Shown: positions 33,295-40,827 of the stretch, piece by piece
Layout: every line of letters begins with the position of its first letter
Numbering within the stretch: the first letter of the stretch is position 1
Source of the DNA: Renibacterium sp043789415
GTDB taxonomy: Bacteria; Actinomycetota; Actinomycetes; Actinomycetales; Micrococcaceae
NCBI RefSeq assembly: GCF_043789415.1
Contig: NZ_JBDLLW010000001.1
Location: 1,116,001-1,180,000 of the forward strand
Reading direction: 5' to 3'
DNA length: 64,000 nt
Translations under genes and position numbers: made by a program
The notes under the pieces: model-generated
The model's database searches: none
What the model saw: the letters and a program-made list of their open reading frames with translations, nothing else
Told to the model about the DNA's origin: nothing

Positions 33295-33705
33295 ATGGCA
33301 CTGACAATGAAAATCGAAGTTGTTCCGATCCCGGTCACTGACGTGGATCGAGCGAAAGCTTTTTATGTTGATCAGGTCGGTTTCATCGCCGATCACGACC
33401 ATCGGGTGAACGATCAGCTTCGCTTCGTGCAGCTCACTCCCCCTGGGTCGGCCTGTTCCATCGTGCTCGGTGAGGGTGTCGTCGAGATGCCTCCGGGAAC
33501 CCAGAAGGGCGTCATGATGGTGATCGACAGCGTCGAGGAGACCTTCGCCGATCTGCGCAGCCGCGGCGTAGAGACCAGCGAGATCATCGATATGGACTGG
33601 GGACGATTCATCTACTTCTCCGACCCGGATGGCAATAGCTGGGCCCTGCAGGAGCTCCCCGATTACTCCGCAGCGAAGCAGGCCCAGGGCAACGAGCAGG
33701 CCTGA
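33295..33705 (+). CDS. VOC-family (glyoxalase/dioxygenase fold) protein
   Basis: A 136-residue protein of the vicinal oxygen chelate superfamily: IPVTDVDRAKAFYVDQVGF at the N-terminus (~10-28), SIVLGEG in the middle, and IYFSDPDGNSWALQELPDY (~104-122) with the metal-ligand Glu. Relatives are annotated as glyoxalase or bleomycin-resistance proteins; the substrate is unknown. It is a single gene 28 bp ahead of the nucleoside hydrolase, and its stop is close enough for possible co-transcription. Confidence 0.85.
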   Translation: MALTMKIEVVPIPVTDVDRAKAFYVDQVGFIADHDHRVNDQLRFVQLTPPGSACSIVLGEGVVEMPPGTQKGVMMVIDSVEETFADLRSRGVETSEIIDMDWGRFIYFSDPDGNSWALQELPDYSAAKQAQGNEQA

Positions 33706-33732
33706 GCGTCCGCGGCCTGCTAGAACTGAAGC

Positions 33733-34791
33733 ATGACATTCACCCGCGCCGCCACTTCCACAACACCGTTGTTGATGGACGTGGACACTGGAATCGACGA
33801 TTCCCTGGCCTTGATCTACCTGCTGGCGAGCGAAGACGCCGAGATCCTGGGCATCAGTTGCACCGCCGGCAATGTTCCAGCCCGGCAGGTGGGGATCAAT
33901 AATCTCGCCTGGCTGGAATTGTGCGGACGCAGTGGCATCGAGGTGGCCTTGGGCGCCGAGGTGCCACTGCTGGCGCCACTGATGACGACCGAGGAGACCC
34001 ATGGCCCGCAAGGCATCGGCTACGCCGAATTGCCCGCGCCGCAATCGAAGTTCTCAACACGTCATGCCACTCAGCTCTGGATCGAGACCGCGCGGGCCCG
34101 GCCCGGAGAGGTGACCGGACTGATCACCGGCCCGCTGACCAACCTCGCCTTGGCGATCAAGCTGGAACCGGAACTGCCGCACCTGCTGAAGAGGATCGTG
34201 GTGATGGGCGGAGCTTTCAACCACCCTGGCAACACCACGCCGTGCAGCGAATGGAACGTAGCGGTGGACCCAGAAGCCGCCAAATTGGTTTTCGATGCCT
34301 TCTCCGGCTTGCCCCCGGAACGGCAGCCGGTGATCTGCCCCCTCGATGTCACGGAGACGATCGTGATGACGCCGCAGCACCTGGCCCGGCTGGCTGAGGC
34401 TGCGGGCAGCAGCCCGATCGAACTGCCGGGCCCCGACGATGCCAAGGGCCTGCGTTCGCAGACCTCGAACCCGCTGGTCCGCCAGCTGATCGACGCCGTC
34501 CGCTTCTACTTCGAGTTCCACGCCGAGCACGAGCAGGGCTACATCAGCCATCTGCACGATCCCTTCGCCGCCGCGGTGGCGTTGTCCCCGGGGATCGCGG
34601 AAACGCGAGAAGCCACTGTCGACGTCGAACTGACCGGCACGCTGAGCCGCGGCGCGACGATTGCTGATTGGCACGGGCTCTGGGGGCGGCCCTCTAATGC
34701 GCAGATCGTTACCCGGACCGATCCGGAGGCCTTCTTCAACGAGTTGATCCGCAGAGTCGGCGATTTCGCGCGGCACATCTTGGCCGAATGA
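33733..34791 (+). CDS. Nucleoside hydrolase (inosine-uridine preferring type)
   Basis: A 352-residue hydrolase cleaving the N-glycosidic bond of ribonucleosides. The Ca-binding signature is present as MDVDTGIDDSLALIYLL (~17-33; family DxDxxxDD). Also seen are CTAGNVPARQVGINNLAWLE, IVMGGAFNHPGNTTPCSEWN (~158) and a C-terminal region containing HDPFAAAVAL (~277) with the metal-ligand Asp. It probably functions in purine/pyrimidine salvage. The start ATG 33733 is the only well-placed one. Confidence 0.9.
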   Translation: MTFTRAATSTTPLLMDVDTGIDDSLALIYLLASEDAEILGISCTAGNVPARQVGINNLAWLELCGRSGIEVALGAEVPLLAPLMTTEETHGPQGIGYAELPAPQSKFSTRHATQLWIETARARPGEVTGLITGPLTNLALAIKLEPELPHLLKRIVVMGGAFNHPGNTTPCSEWNVAVDPEAAKLVFDAFSGLPPERQPVICPLDVTETIVMTPQHLARLAEAAGSSPIELPGPDDAKGLRSQTSNPLVRQLIDAVRFYFEFHAEHEQGYISHLHDPFAAAVALSPGIAETREATVDVELTGTLSRGATIADWHGLWGRPSNAQIVTRTDPEAFFNELIRRVGDFARHILAE

Positions 34792-34885
34792 GCCCGCTCG
34801 GCCGGGAAGATAGCTTGACCGCTGGCGCACTCGAGGCCAGTAAATTGAGGATCAGCCGCTAATCATCGGACCGGAGGAGCCTGGC

Positions 34886-35167
34886 ATGTTCATTGTCTCA
34901 CTGAGCTACCTAGTGGAACTGGAGCAGGTGGATCGGTTCATTCCGGCTCATCTGGAATGGCTGGAGCAGAACTATACGGACGGCGTCTTCCTCGCCTCCG
35001 GGCGAAAAGTGCCACGAACCGGCGGGGTGATCCTGGCCAGTGGTTTGAATCGTGCCGAATTGGATGCTCGGCTGGCCGAGGATCCCTTCAGCGTTCAGGG
35101 CATTGCTGAGTACGCGGTGATCGAGTTCGAGCCGAACAAGGTGCGCGAAGGCGTCAGTCTGGGCTAA
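34886..35167 (+). CDS. YciI family protein
   Basis: A 93-residue ferredoxin-fold YciI protein: MFIVSLSYLVELEQVDRFIP, AHLEWLEQNYTDG with the conserved His (~29), LASGRKVPRTGGVILA, and EDPFSVQGIAEYAVIEFEP with the conserved Asp (~73). The His/Asp pair forms the putative active site, but activity is unproven. GGAGGAG precedes the start. Its 3' end overlaps a small convergent gene. Confidence 0.87.
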   Translation: MFIVSLSYLVELEQVDRFIPAHLEWLEQNYTDGVFLASGRKVPRTGGVILASGLNRAELDARLAEDPFSVQGIAEYAVIEFEPNKVREGVSLG

Positions 35168-35337
35168 GCGACGATGAGGGAGAGCCCGGAGACCGTTTCG
35201 TTCTCATCGAGATCGATACTCACCGGCTGGCTGTCGGTTGCCCCCGCCGACTCAGCCTTCAACAGGAAGGCTCGTAACTCTCCGAGCGTCAGATGGTCCG
35301 GATCGAAGGTCAGTTCAAGTTTCATTCCAAGAGGCAT
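35164..35337 (-). CDS. Small conserved-looking protein (57 aa)
   Basis: The frame reads MPLGMKLELTFDPDHLTLGE at the start and ends DENETVSGLSLIVA. It is amphipathic and acidic with a helix (LRAFLLKAESAGA) and two beta-like ends. It overlaps the YciI stop by four bases at its own stop. I know similar short proteins only as hypothetical in actinobacteria. Length, composition and lack of an alternative in this gap support coding. Confidence 0.6.
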   Translation of the reverse strand: MPLGMKLELTFDPDHLTLGELRAFLLKAESAGATDSQPVSIDLDENETVSGLSLIVA

Positions 35338-35432
35338 GGCTTCAGTATGTCATCGCTTCAGCTCCCGCGATAGCTTGCCGCAGCGCCCTCGAACGCACCA
35401 CCACTGCGAACCGCTGTGCTTACAATCGTGCT

Positions 35433-35774
35433 GTGAGCGAGCGACTCTTCTCCTACGGCACCCTGCGCCAGCCCGAGGTGCAACAGGCCCTCTTTGGCCG
35501 GTCGGTGCCCACTATCTCCGATGCCTTACCCGGCTTTGTGCTGGACGAGGTGCTGATCACCGACCCAGAGGTAATCGCCACCAGCGGCTCGGACCGCCAC
35601 CCCATCCTGCGGAGAGGATCGGCTGGCGACTCGGTGGCAGGAGCGTTCCTGGAACTCACCGAAGAGGAACTCGGAGCCGCGGACGCTTACGAGGTCGATG
35701 ATTACGCCCGGGTGTCGGTCATCCTGGCGTCCGGAGCCGAGGCCTGGGTCTATGTGGCTCAGGATGATGCCTAA
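35433..35774 (+). CDS. Gamma-glutamylcyclotransferase-like (AIG2-type) protein
   Basis: A 113-residue protein of the GGCT/AIG2 barrel family: the N-terminal RLFSYGTLRQPEVQQALFG (~4-22) carries the YGTL substrate loop, and LTEEELGAADAYEVDDYARV (~77-96) holds the catalytic Glu region before the last strand. The start is GTG at 35433 (SERLFSYGTL); a longer frame from 35238 has no family match. Its role may be in gamma-glutamyl peptide turnover, but the substrate is not evident. Single gene. Confidence 0.82.
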   Translation: MSERLFSYGTLRQPEVQQALFGRSVPTISDALPGFVLDEVLITDPEVIATSGSDRHPILRRGSAGDSVAGAFLELTEEELGAADAYEVDDYARVSVILASGAEAWVYVAQDDA

Positions 35775-35812
35775 AGCTCTGTCGGACGGGACTTCTCTCC
35801 GAGGAGTGCCTT

Positions 35813-35866
35813 TTATTCGGTGAGTGCCAGTTATTCGGTGAGAGCCAGTTATTCGCTGAGAGCCAG
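35813..35866. repeat. 18-bp tandem triplication covering a stop codon
   Basis: Units 35813-35830, 35831-35848 and 35849-35866 follow the pattern TTATTCGGTGAGAGCCAG with one or two changes. On the minus strand each reads Leu-Ala-Leu-(Ser/Thr)-Glu-stop, so the racemase C-terminus plus its stop has been copied twice downstream. Confidence 0.92.
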
Positions 35867-36541
35867 TTCAGCTGCCGCGACCGCGTGAATCCTGCTGGTC
35901 GGAAACACCGGGATCGGGCTGTTGCTCTGGCTGACCAGCAGTTCTATTTCGGTGCAGCCCAGGATCACGCCCTGGGCTCCCCTGGCCTGCAAGGATTCGA
36001 TGATCGCGGTGTACTGAGCCCGGGATTCCTCGGTGACGATGCCGAGCACCAGTTCCTGGTAGATCACCCGGTGCACACTCTGCCGCTGCTCGGCGTCCGG
36101 AACAATCACCTCCAAGCCGTGGCTCGCAATGCGATCCCGATAGAAGGACTGCTCCATGGTGAACGCCGTGCCCAGCAGACCGACCGATTGCAGGCCCGCC
36201 CGCTGCACCGCGTGAGCCGTGACATCCGCGAGGTGCAGCAGCGGTATCCGCACTGCGGCTTCGATGGCCTCAGCGACTTTGTGCATGGTGTTGGTGCAGA
36301 GCACGATGAAATCCGCTCCGCCGGCTTCCAGGGCACGGGCTTCGTCGGCTAGTAACTCGCCCGCCTTCTGCCAGTCACCCGAAGCCTGTAGCTGCTCGAT
36401 CTCGGCGAAATCCACCGAGACCATGATGCAGCGGGCGGAGTGCAGGCCGCCCAGCCGCTCTTTGACCAGTTCATTGACGGTTTTGTAATAGAGGGCGGAG
36501 CTCTCCCAGCTCATACCGCCCAGCAGCCCGATTGTTTTCAC
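35849..36541 (-). CDS. Aspartate/glutamate racemase family protein
   Basis: A 230-residue PLP-independent racemase. The two catalytic Cys are seen in DFIVLCTNTMHKVAEAI (~83) and GVILGCTEIELLVSQSNSP (~193), and the N-terminal signature is IGLLGGMSWESSALYYKTVN. It is of the YgeA/AspR type that interconverts D/L amino acids (Asp or broad). Start and stop are clean. The last five codons and the stop are triplicated in tandem just downstream (35813-35866). Confidence 0.9.
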   Translation of the reverse strand: MKTIGLLGGMSWESSALYYKTVNELVKERLGGLHSARCIMVSVDFAEIEQLQASGDWQKAGELLADEARALEAGGADFIVLCTNTMHKVAEAIEAAVRIPLLHLADVTAHAVQRAGLQSVGLLGTAFTMEQSFYRDRIASHGLEVIVPDAEQRQSVHRVIYQELVLGIVTEESRAQYTAIIESLQARGAQGVILGCTEIELLVSQSNSPIPVFPTSRIHAVAAAELALSE

Positions 36542-36571
36542 CTTTCCACAATAGGGCGTGACTCAATAATC

Positions 36572-37372
36572 TCAACCAGTGGTGAGCGGTATGACATGCG
36601 GCCGACCGGCCATTGGTTCGGTGACCACGGAGGCCTCGAGGCCGAAGATCTCCAGCAGATGCTCTTCCGTCACCACCTCGGCGGGCGTTCCAGAGGCGAC
36701 GATGCGACCACCTTTCATCGCCACCATATGATCCGCGTAGCGAGCGGCCAGCGAAATATCGTGCAGCACCATCACAATGGTGCGCCCCAGTTCCCGGTTG
36801 AGCCGGGACACCAATTGCAGTACTTCAACCTGGTGAGCAAGATCGAGATAGGTGGTCGGCTCGTCGAGCAGCAAAATCTCGCTCTGCTGCGCGAGCACCA
36901 TGGAAATCCAGGCTCGCTGCTGCTGCCCTCCGGAGAGCTCTTCGATCGGCACTTCGGCGAGGTCTGCGATATCTGTCGCCTCCAGAGCCTCCCGGATCAC
37001 CGATTCATCGGCTCGGGAGAACTGCTGGTACCAGCGCTGCCGGGGGTGGCGGCCCCTGGACACCAGATCGGAAACGGTCAGCCCCGCCGGGGCAGAGGGG
37101 TTCTGCGGCAGGATGCTCAGCCTGGTGGCCACCTGCCGTGTGGAGATCGAGCCGATCGGCTTGCCGTCCAGCTGGACCTCACCCGCCGAGGGTTTGAGCA
37201 AGCGGCCCAGGCCACGGAGCAAGGTCGATTTCCCGCAGCCGTTGGGGCCGATGATCGCGGTCACCGCACCCGGCGCGATATCGATGCTCAACCCCTCGAT
37301 GATCAGCCGGCGTTCGTAGCCCAGGCTCACCCCTTCGGCCCTCAGTGCTACTTTGCCCGAGGTGACGCTCAT
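36572..37372 (-). CDS. Siderophore ABC transporter ATP-binding protein (FecE type)
   Basis: A 266-residue iron-chelate ATPase: Walker A IIGPNGCGKSTLLRGLG (~39), Q-loop LPQNPSAPAGLTV, signature ELSGGQQQRAWISMVLAQ (~142), Walker B ILLLDEPTTYLDLAHQ, and switch His VLHDISLAARYADH. DEPTTYLDLAHQ is characteristic of the FecE/FepC group. The ORF runs back to 38176 without a stop, but the true start is the ATG at 37372, overlapping the permease stop (ATGA). It is the last gene of the permease-permease-ATPase unit and serves the lipoprotein at 39687. Confidence 0.92.
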   Translation of the reverse strand: MSVTSGKVALRAEGVSLGYERRLIIEGLSIDIAPGAVTAIIGPNGCGKSTLLRGLGRLLKPSAGEVQLDGKPIGSISTRQVATRLSILPQNPSAPAGLTVSDLVSRGRHPRQRWYQQFSRADESVIREALEATDIADLAEVPIEELSGGQQQRAWISMVLAQQSEILLLDEPTTYLDLAHQVEVLQLVSRLNRELGRTIVMVLHDISLAARYADHMVAMKGGRIVASGTPAEVVTEEHLLEIFGLEASVVTEPMAGRPHVIPLTTG

Positions 37373-38496
37373 AACAACCTCCGTTGCGATCTTAAGACCA
37401 AATAGATCAGATAGGGCGCCCCGACAACCGCGGTCGCCACTCCGACCGGCAGCGCCACCGAGAGCGAATGGGCAGCCACGGTATCGGCGAGCAGGACGAA
37501 AATCGCTCCGACCAGAGCCGAGGAGAAGATCGGCGGATTCACCGCTCTGAGCAACAGCCTCGCCACTTGAGGGCTGGCCAAGGCGACGAAACCCAGTGGC
37601 CCCGCGACTACCGTGGCGAGCGAAGCCAGCAACGCCGCCGTCGTCAAAGCAGCCAACCGCAGCGGGCCAAGCCGGACGCCCAGGCTGATCGCGGTTTCCT
37701 CGCCCAGACTGGTCAGGAACAGTGGGCGAGCCAATAAGAAAGCACAGAGCAGCAGAACCGCACCACAACAAACCATGGGCTGCATCAGCGTCCAGTCCTT
37801 GCCGTTCAGCGAGCCCATCATCCAGGTGAGTGCCTGCGCCGCATTGGTCACATCGCCCAGGGTCAGCAACCAGGTGGTCAGGCTGGTGGCCAGCCCGGAG
37901 ATCCCCAGCCCGACCAGCACCAGACGGAAGCCATCCACTCCTCGGCGGTAGGAGAAGGCATACACGGCGATGCCGAACAGGAGCCCGGTACCGAAAGCGG
38001 CGGCTGGCATGCTGACGGTGGCAGCCAGCCCGCTCAGCCCGGCGTACCCGCCACCGGCCAGCACCAGAATCGATACAGCACCGAAAGAGGCCCCGCTGGT
38101 CACCCCTAAAATATCCGGACTGGCCAGCGGGTTGCGTGCCACGGTCTGAGTAATCGCTCCGGATGCTGCCAAGCACGCCCCGACGAGCACCGCAGCGGCC
38201 ATTCGCGGGGCTCGGAATTCTGTGCTCGCCAAATGGATCGCCGAATCGCTCTGATCCCCCAGCAGTGCGGCCACGACTTTGTCATAGGGCAAGACGGTGC
38301 CGCCATAAGCGATATGAAAAGCCATCAGCAAGAGGACCAGGAGCAGGAGGACAGCCGAGATCAGCACTGACCGCGGCCTGAACCGGAAGGATACCGAGCC
38401 CAGCCTGATCACACGGGTCCGCAGCTTGCTTCGCCCAGCATTCTGCTCAGTCGCTTTCACCGTTTCCCCGGTCTTCACTTTTTCACCGGCGCTCAT
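37369..38496 (-). CDS. Siderophore ABC transporter permease (FecD/FecCD type)
   Basis: A 375-residue FecCD-family permease with about ten helices. Visible are RAPRMAAAVLVGACLAASGAI (~110), QTVARNPLASPDILGVTSGA (the conserved PLA.P..LG segment) and GPLGFVALASPQVARLLLR (~290) near the coupling loop. I place the start at ATG 38496 (MSAGEKVKTG), which overlaps the upstream permease stop (ATGA). The open frame to 38664 lies inside that gene. The N-terminal ~50 residues are hydrophilic and charged, longer than in typical FecD. It pairs with the next gene to form the membrane channel. Confidence 0.9.
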   Translation of the reverse strand: MSAGEKVKTGETVKATEQNAGRSKLRTRVIRLGSVSFRFRPRSVLISAVLLLLVLLLMAFHIAYGGTVLPYDKVVAALLGDQSDSAIHLASTEFRAPRMAAAVLVGACLAASGAITQTVARNPLASPDILGVTSGASFGAVSILVLAGGGYAGLSGLAATVSMPAAAFGTGLLFGIAVYAFSYRRGVDGFRLVLVGLGISGLATSLTTWLLTLGDVTNAAQALTWMMGSLNGKDWTLMQPMVCCGAVLLLCAFLLARPLFLTSLGEETAISLGVRLGPLRLAALTTAALLASLATVVAGPLGFVALASPQVARLLLRAVNPPIFSSALVGAIFVLLADTVAAHSLSVALPVGVATAVVGAPYLIYLVLRSQRRLL

Positions 38497-39428
38497 AATT
38501 TCATCAACCTGCGCCGCCTGGCCAGTATGACGAAGAAGGGCGCACCGATCACCGCAAGCACGACGCCGGCCGAGAGTTCCCCGGGGCGGGCGATGACCTG
38601 ACCCGCAGTATCGGCCAGTAAGAGAATCGCCGCCCCGCACAACGCCGCGGTGGGCATCAGCCAACGATAGTCGGATCCCGCTAGGAAGCGGGCGAGGTGC
38701 GGCACCAACAGCCCCGCGAAAGCTATTGGCCCAGCCATCGTCACCGCGCTTCCGGCGAGCAGGGTGACCGCAAGAATGCCGACAGTCCTGGCCCCGGCCA
38801 CCGATATCCCCAAGGACCTGGCGGAGTCTTCTCCTAGAGCCAGACCGTTGAGTGCACTCGCATTGAACAGTGCGAGCAGCAGCCCGGCCAGGATGAAGGG
38901 CCAGAGATAACCCAGAATGTCATGACGACCAGCGAGCGAGCCGACCTGCCAGAACCTCAAGGTCTCCAAAGAGTCCTCGTTGAGCAGCGCTATTGCTGAA
39001 ACGATCCCGCCGCACACTGCGGTCACCGCGGCTCCGGCCAGCACCAGGGTGACCGAGGTAGCGCCATTGCGACTGGCCGAGCCGATCAGGAACACCAGGA
39101 CACTGGCCAGAAATGCCCCGGCGAAAGCCAGCAGAGCCTGCGGGAGATAGCCGAGCGGCCCGCTGAACGCCGTCACCGCGACGATCGCCAGAGCCGCACC
39201 CTGGTTGATTCCGAGCAAGCCCGGATCGGCGATCGGATTGCGGCTATGACCCTGGATCACCATACCGGCGACTCCGAGACAGGCACCGACGATGATTCCG
39301 CTCGCGGTTCTGGGCATCCGGATCTGGGTGATAGTGACGTCCATGGTGGAGCCGCTCGGTTGGAAGATCGCGTGCCAGACCTCGGCTATGGACGACGGCG
39401 CCGAGCCCAGGCAGATGCTCACGGCCAC
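38493..39428 (-). CDS. Siderophore ABC transporter permease (FecC/FecCD type), N-terminus unusual
   Basis: A FecCD permease: IRMPRTASGIIVGACLGVAG, QGHSRNPIADPGLLGINQGA (~58-77), GLVLAGAAV-type helices, and GPIAFAGLLVPHLARFLAGS (~231). From the only standard start in frame (GTG at 39428) it has 311 residues and lacks the first membrane helix. Reading further upstream in the same frame gives a perfect helix (LLVILALILIFSVAV), but there is no ATG, GTG or TTG. An ATC at 39525-39527 has GGAAGGA seven bases upstream and would restore a normal FecC of about 344 residues. Thus 38493..39527 may be the true gene. It is first in the uptake unit, next to an iron box. Confidence 0.85.
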   Translation of the reverse strand: MAVSICLGSAPSSIAEVWHAIFQPSGSTMDVTITQIRMPRTASGIIVGACLGVAGMVIQGHSRNPIADPGLLGINQGAALAIVAVTAFSGPLGYLPQALLAFAGAFLASVLVFLIGSASRNGATSVTLVLAGAAVTAVCGGIVSAIALLNEDSLETLRFWQVGSLAGRHDILGYLWPFILAGLLLALFNASALNGLALGEDSARSLGISVAGARTVGILAVTLLAGSAVTMAGPIAFAGLLVPHLARFLAGSDYRWLMPTAALCGAAILLLADTAGQVIARPGELSAGVVLAVIGAPFFVILARRRRLMKL

Positions 39429-39614
39429 GCTGAAGATCAGAATCAGGGCCAGGATGACGAGAAGTCTACCCGGAGATCGCCACCCGGTGCTGATCCTACG
39501 CGGCTCAGCGGTCTGCAGAGTATCGATGAGAGCATCCTTCCAGTGTCTAGATCCGGGCCTGGTAAAAAATGGCTTGATGAAAAAATTTGAGCAGACACAC
39601 CTGTTAGAGTTTGG

Positions 39615-39633
39615 TAAGCATAGCCTTACCTAA
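39615..39633. promoter_or_regulatory. IdeR/DtxR-type iron box between the uptake genes
   Basis: On the minus strand, TTAGGTAAGGCTATGCTTA matches the classical 19-bp box TTAGGTTAGSCTAACCTAA at 15 of 19 positions. It lies between the divergent permease unit and lipoprotein gene, so one Fe-IdeR site could shut both off when iron is plentiful. Confidence 0.8.
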
Positions 39634-39686
39634 ACCAGGACGTGCTTGTTTATTCTTGCAAATCCGAGTCCCGAAAAGGAAACCGC

Positions 39687-40715
39687 GTGACTTTCCGCCC
39701 TTCCCGGTCCAACCGGCTGATCACTTCCCTGGCCGCTACGGCCACCGCCTTAGCGCTTTTGGCGACCGCCGCCTGCGGTGCCGGGTCCACTACTCCCGGC
39801 TCATCGACTTCGGCTACCTCAACTGCCTCCAGCTCAGCGGCGGGCTTCCCGCTGACCGTGGAGCACGCGATGGGAAGCACCACGATTCCGCAGAAGCCAC
39901 TGCGAATCGTCGCACTTGATCCGAGCTACGTCGACGCGACACTGCTGCTCGGCGGTCAATTGGTCGGGTATGCCCAGTACCGCCAGGATCCCGCCCATCC
40001 GTTCGCCCCGTATCTGGGCGATGTCAGTGCCCAGACCAAGGACGCCGTCAGTGTCGGCACCATGGCTGAGCCCAATCTGGAGAAGATCCTGGAGCTCAAA
40101 CCCGATCTGATCATCTCCGCCAAGGTGCGTCAGGAAGCGCTTTACCCGCAGCTGGCGAAGATCGCCCCGACCGTTTTCTCGCAGACCACCGGCCCCACCT
40201 GGAAGCAGAACATCGAACTGCTCGGTACCGCGATGGGTGAAAAGGCCAAGGCCAGCGCACTGATCGCCGATTACCAGGCCGAGGCGAAGAAGATCGGAGC
40301 GAAGATCCTCGCCAAAGATCCAGCGGCAACCTATTCGCTGGTCCGATTCGTCGGCGAAGACACCGCACGGCTGTATTCCTCGAAGTCGTTTATCGGCGAG
40401 ATCATGAGCGATATGGGCATTCCGCGACCGAAGGGTGCGCCTGATTCCACCGAAGAGATCTTCGTCCCGCTTTCCAGCGAGGAGATCCTCAAAGCCGACG
40501 CCAAGTCGATCTTGATCGCGACCCCGAAGACTCCGGGAGCCGACGGCGAAAAGGCGGCTCAGCAGGAGAAGTCCTTCGAATCGAACCCGCTGTGGAGCCG
40601 GCTGACCGGTAAGACCACCGAAGTCGACGATGCCACCTTCGTCGCGTCCGTCAGCATCCAGGGCGCCAAGGCCGTGATGGCTCAGCTGGCCAAAGCCTAC
40701 GACGTGGCCCTCTAG
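39687..40715 (+). CDS. Iron-siderophore substrate-binding lipoprotein (FepB/FecB family)
   Basis: About 342 residues. A Sec/lipoprotein signal ends in the lipobox LATAAC (~28-33) and is followed by a Ser/Thr-rich tether. The periplasmic-binding-protein fold of TroA/FhuD type includes PLRIVALDPSYVDATLLLGG (~72-91), MAEPNLEKILELKPDLIISA (~125-144) and PRPKGAPDSTEEIFVPLSSE. I start at GTG 39687 with AAAGGAAA just upstream, rather than at 39642. It faces the two permeases and the ATPase across the iron box, forming one ABC importer that probably retrieves the siderophore made by the neighbouring operon. It ends at a strong terminator. Confidence 0.9.
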   Translation: MTFRPSRSNRLITSLAATATALALLATAACGAGSTTPGSSTSATSTASSSAAGFPLTVEHAMGSTTIPQKPLRIVALDPSYVDATLLLGGQLVGYAQYRQDPAHPFAPYLGDVSAQTKDAVSVGTMAEPNLEKILELKPDLIISAKVRQEALYPQLAKIAPTVFSQTTGPTWKQNIELLGTAMGEKAKASALIADYQAEAKKIGAKILAKDPAATYSLVRFVGEDTARLYSSKSFIGEIMSDMGIPRPKGAPDSTEEIFVPLSSEEILKADAKSILIATPKTPGADGEKAAQQEKSFESNPLWSRLTGKTTEVDDATFVASVSIQGAKAVMAQLAKAYDVAL

Positions 40716-40744
40716 CCGGCTCGTCGTCGGTCGGCACAATCGTC

Positions 40745-40790
40745 AGGGCCCGGTGCGCAGCTCAGTAGCTGCACACCGGGCCCTTTGTCG
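40745..40790. terminator. Bidirectional terminator between binding protein and decarboxylase genes
   Basis: AGGGCCCGGTGCGCAGCT (40745-40762) pairs with AGCTGCACACCGGGCCCT (40767-40784) with one G-U pair and a CAGT loop. TTGTCGTT follows. It separates the convergent lipoprotein gene and siderophore operon. Confidence 0.88.
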
Positions 40791-40827
40791 TTCTCTTCGG
40801 AACCTCTTGGCCAGAATGGCCGATTGC

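Noticed and set aside
36572..38176. 534-residue fusion of ATPase with an N-terminal extension
   Set aside because: The N-terminal part is an off-frame reading of the permease gene; the ATPase starts at 37372 with an ATGA overlap.
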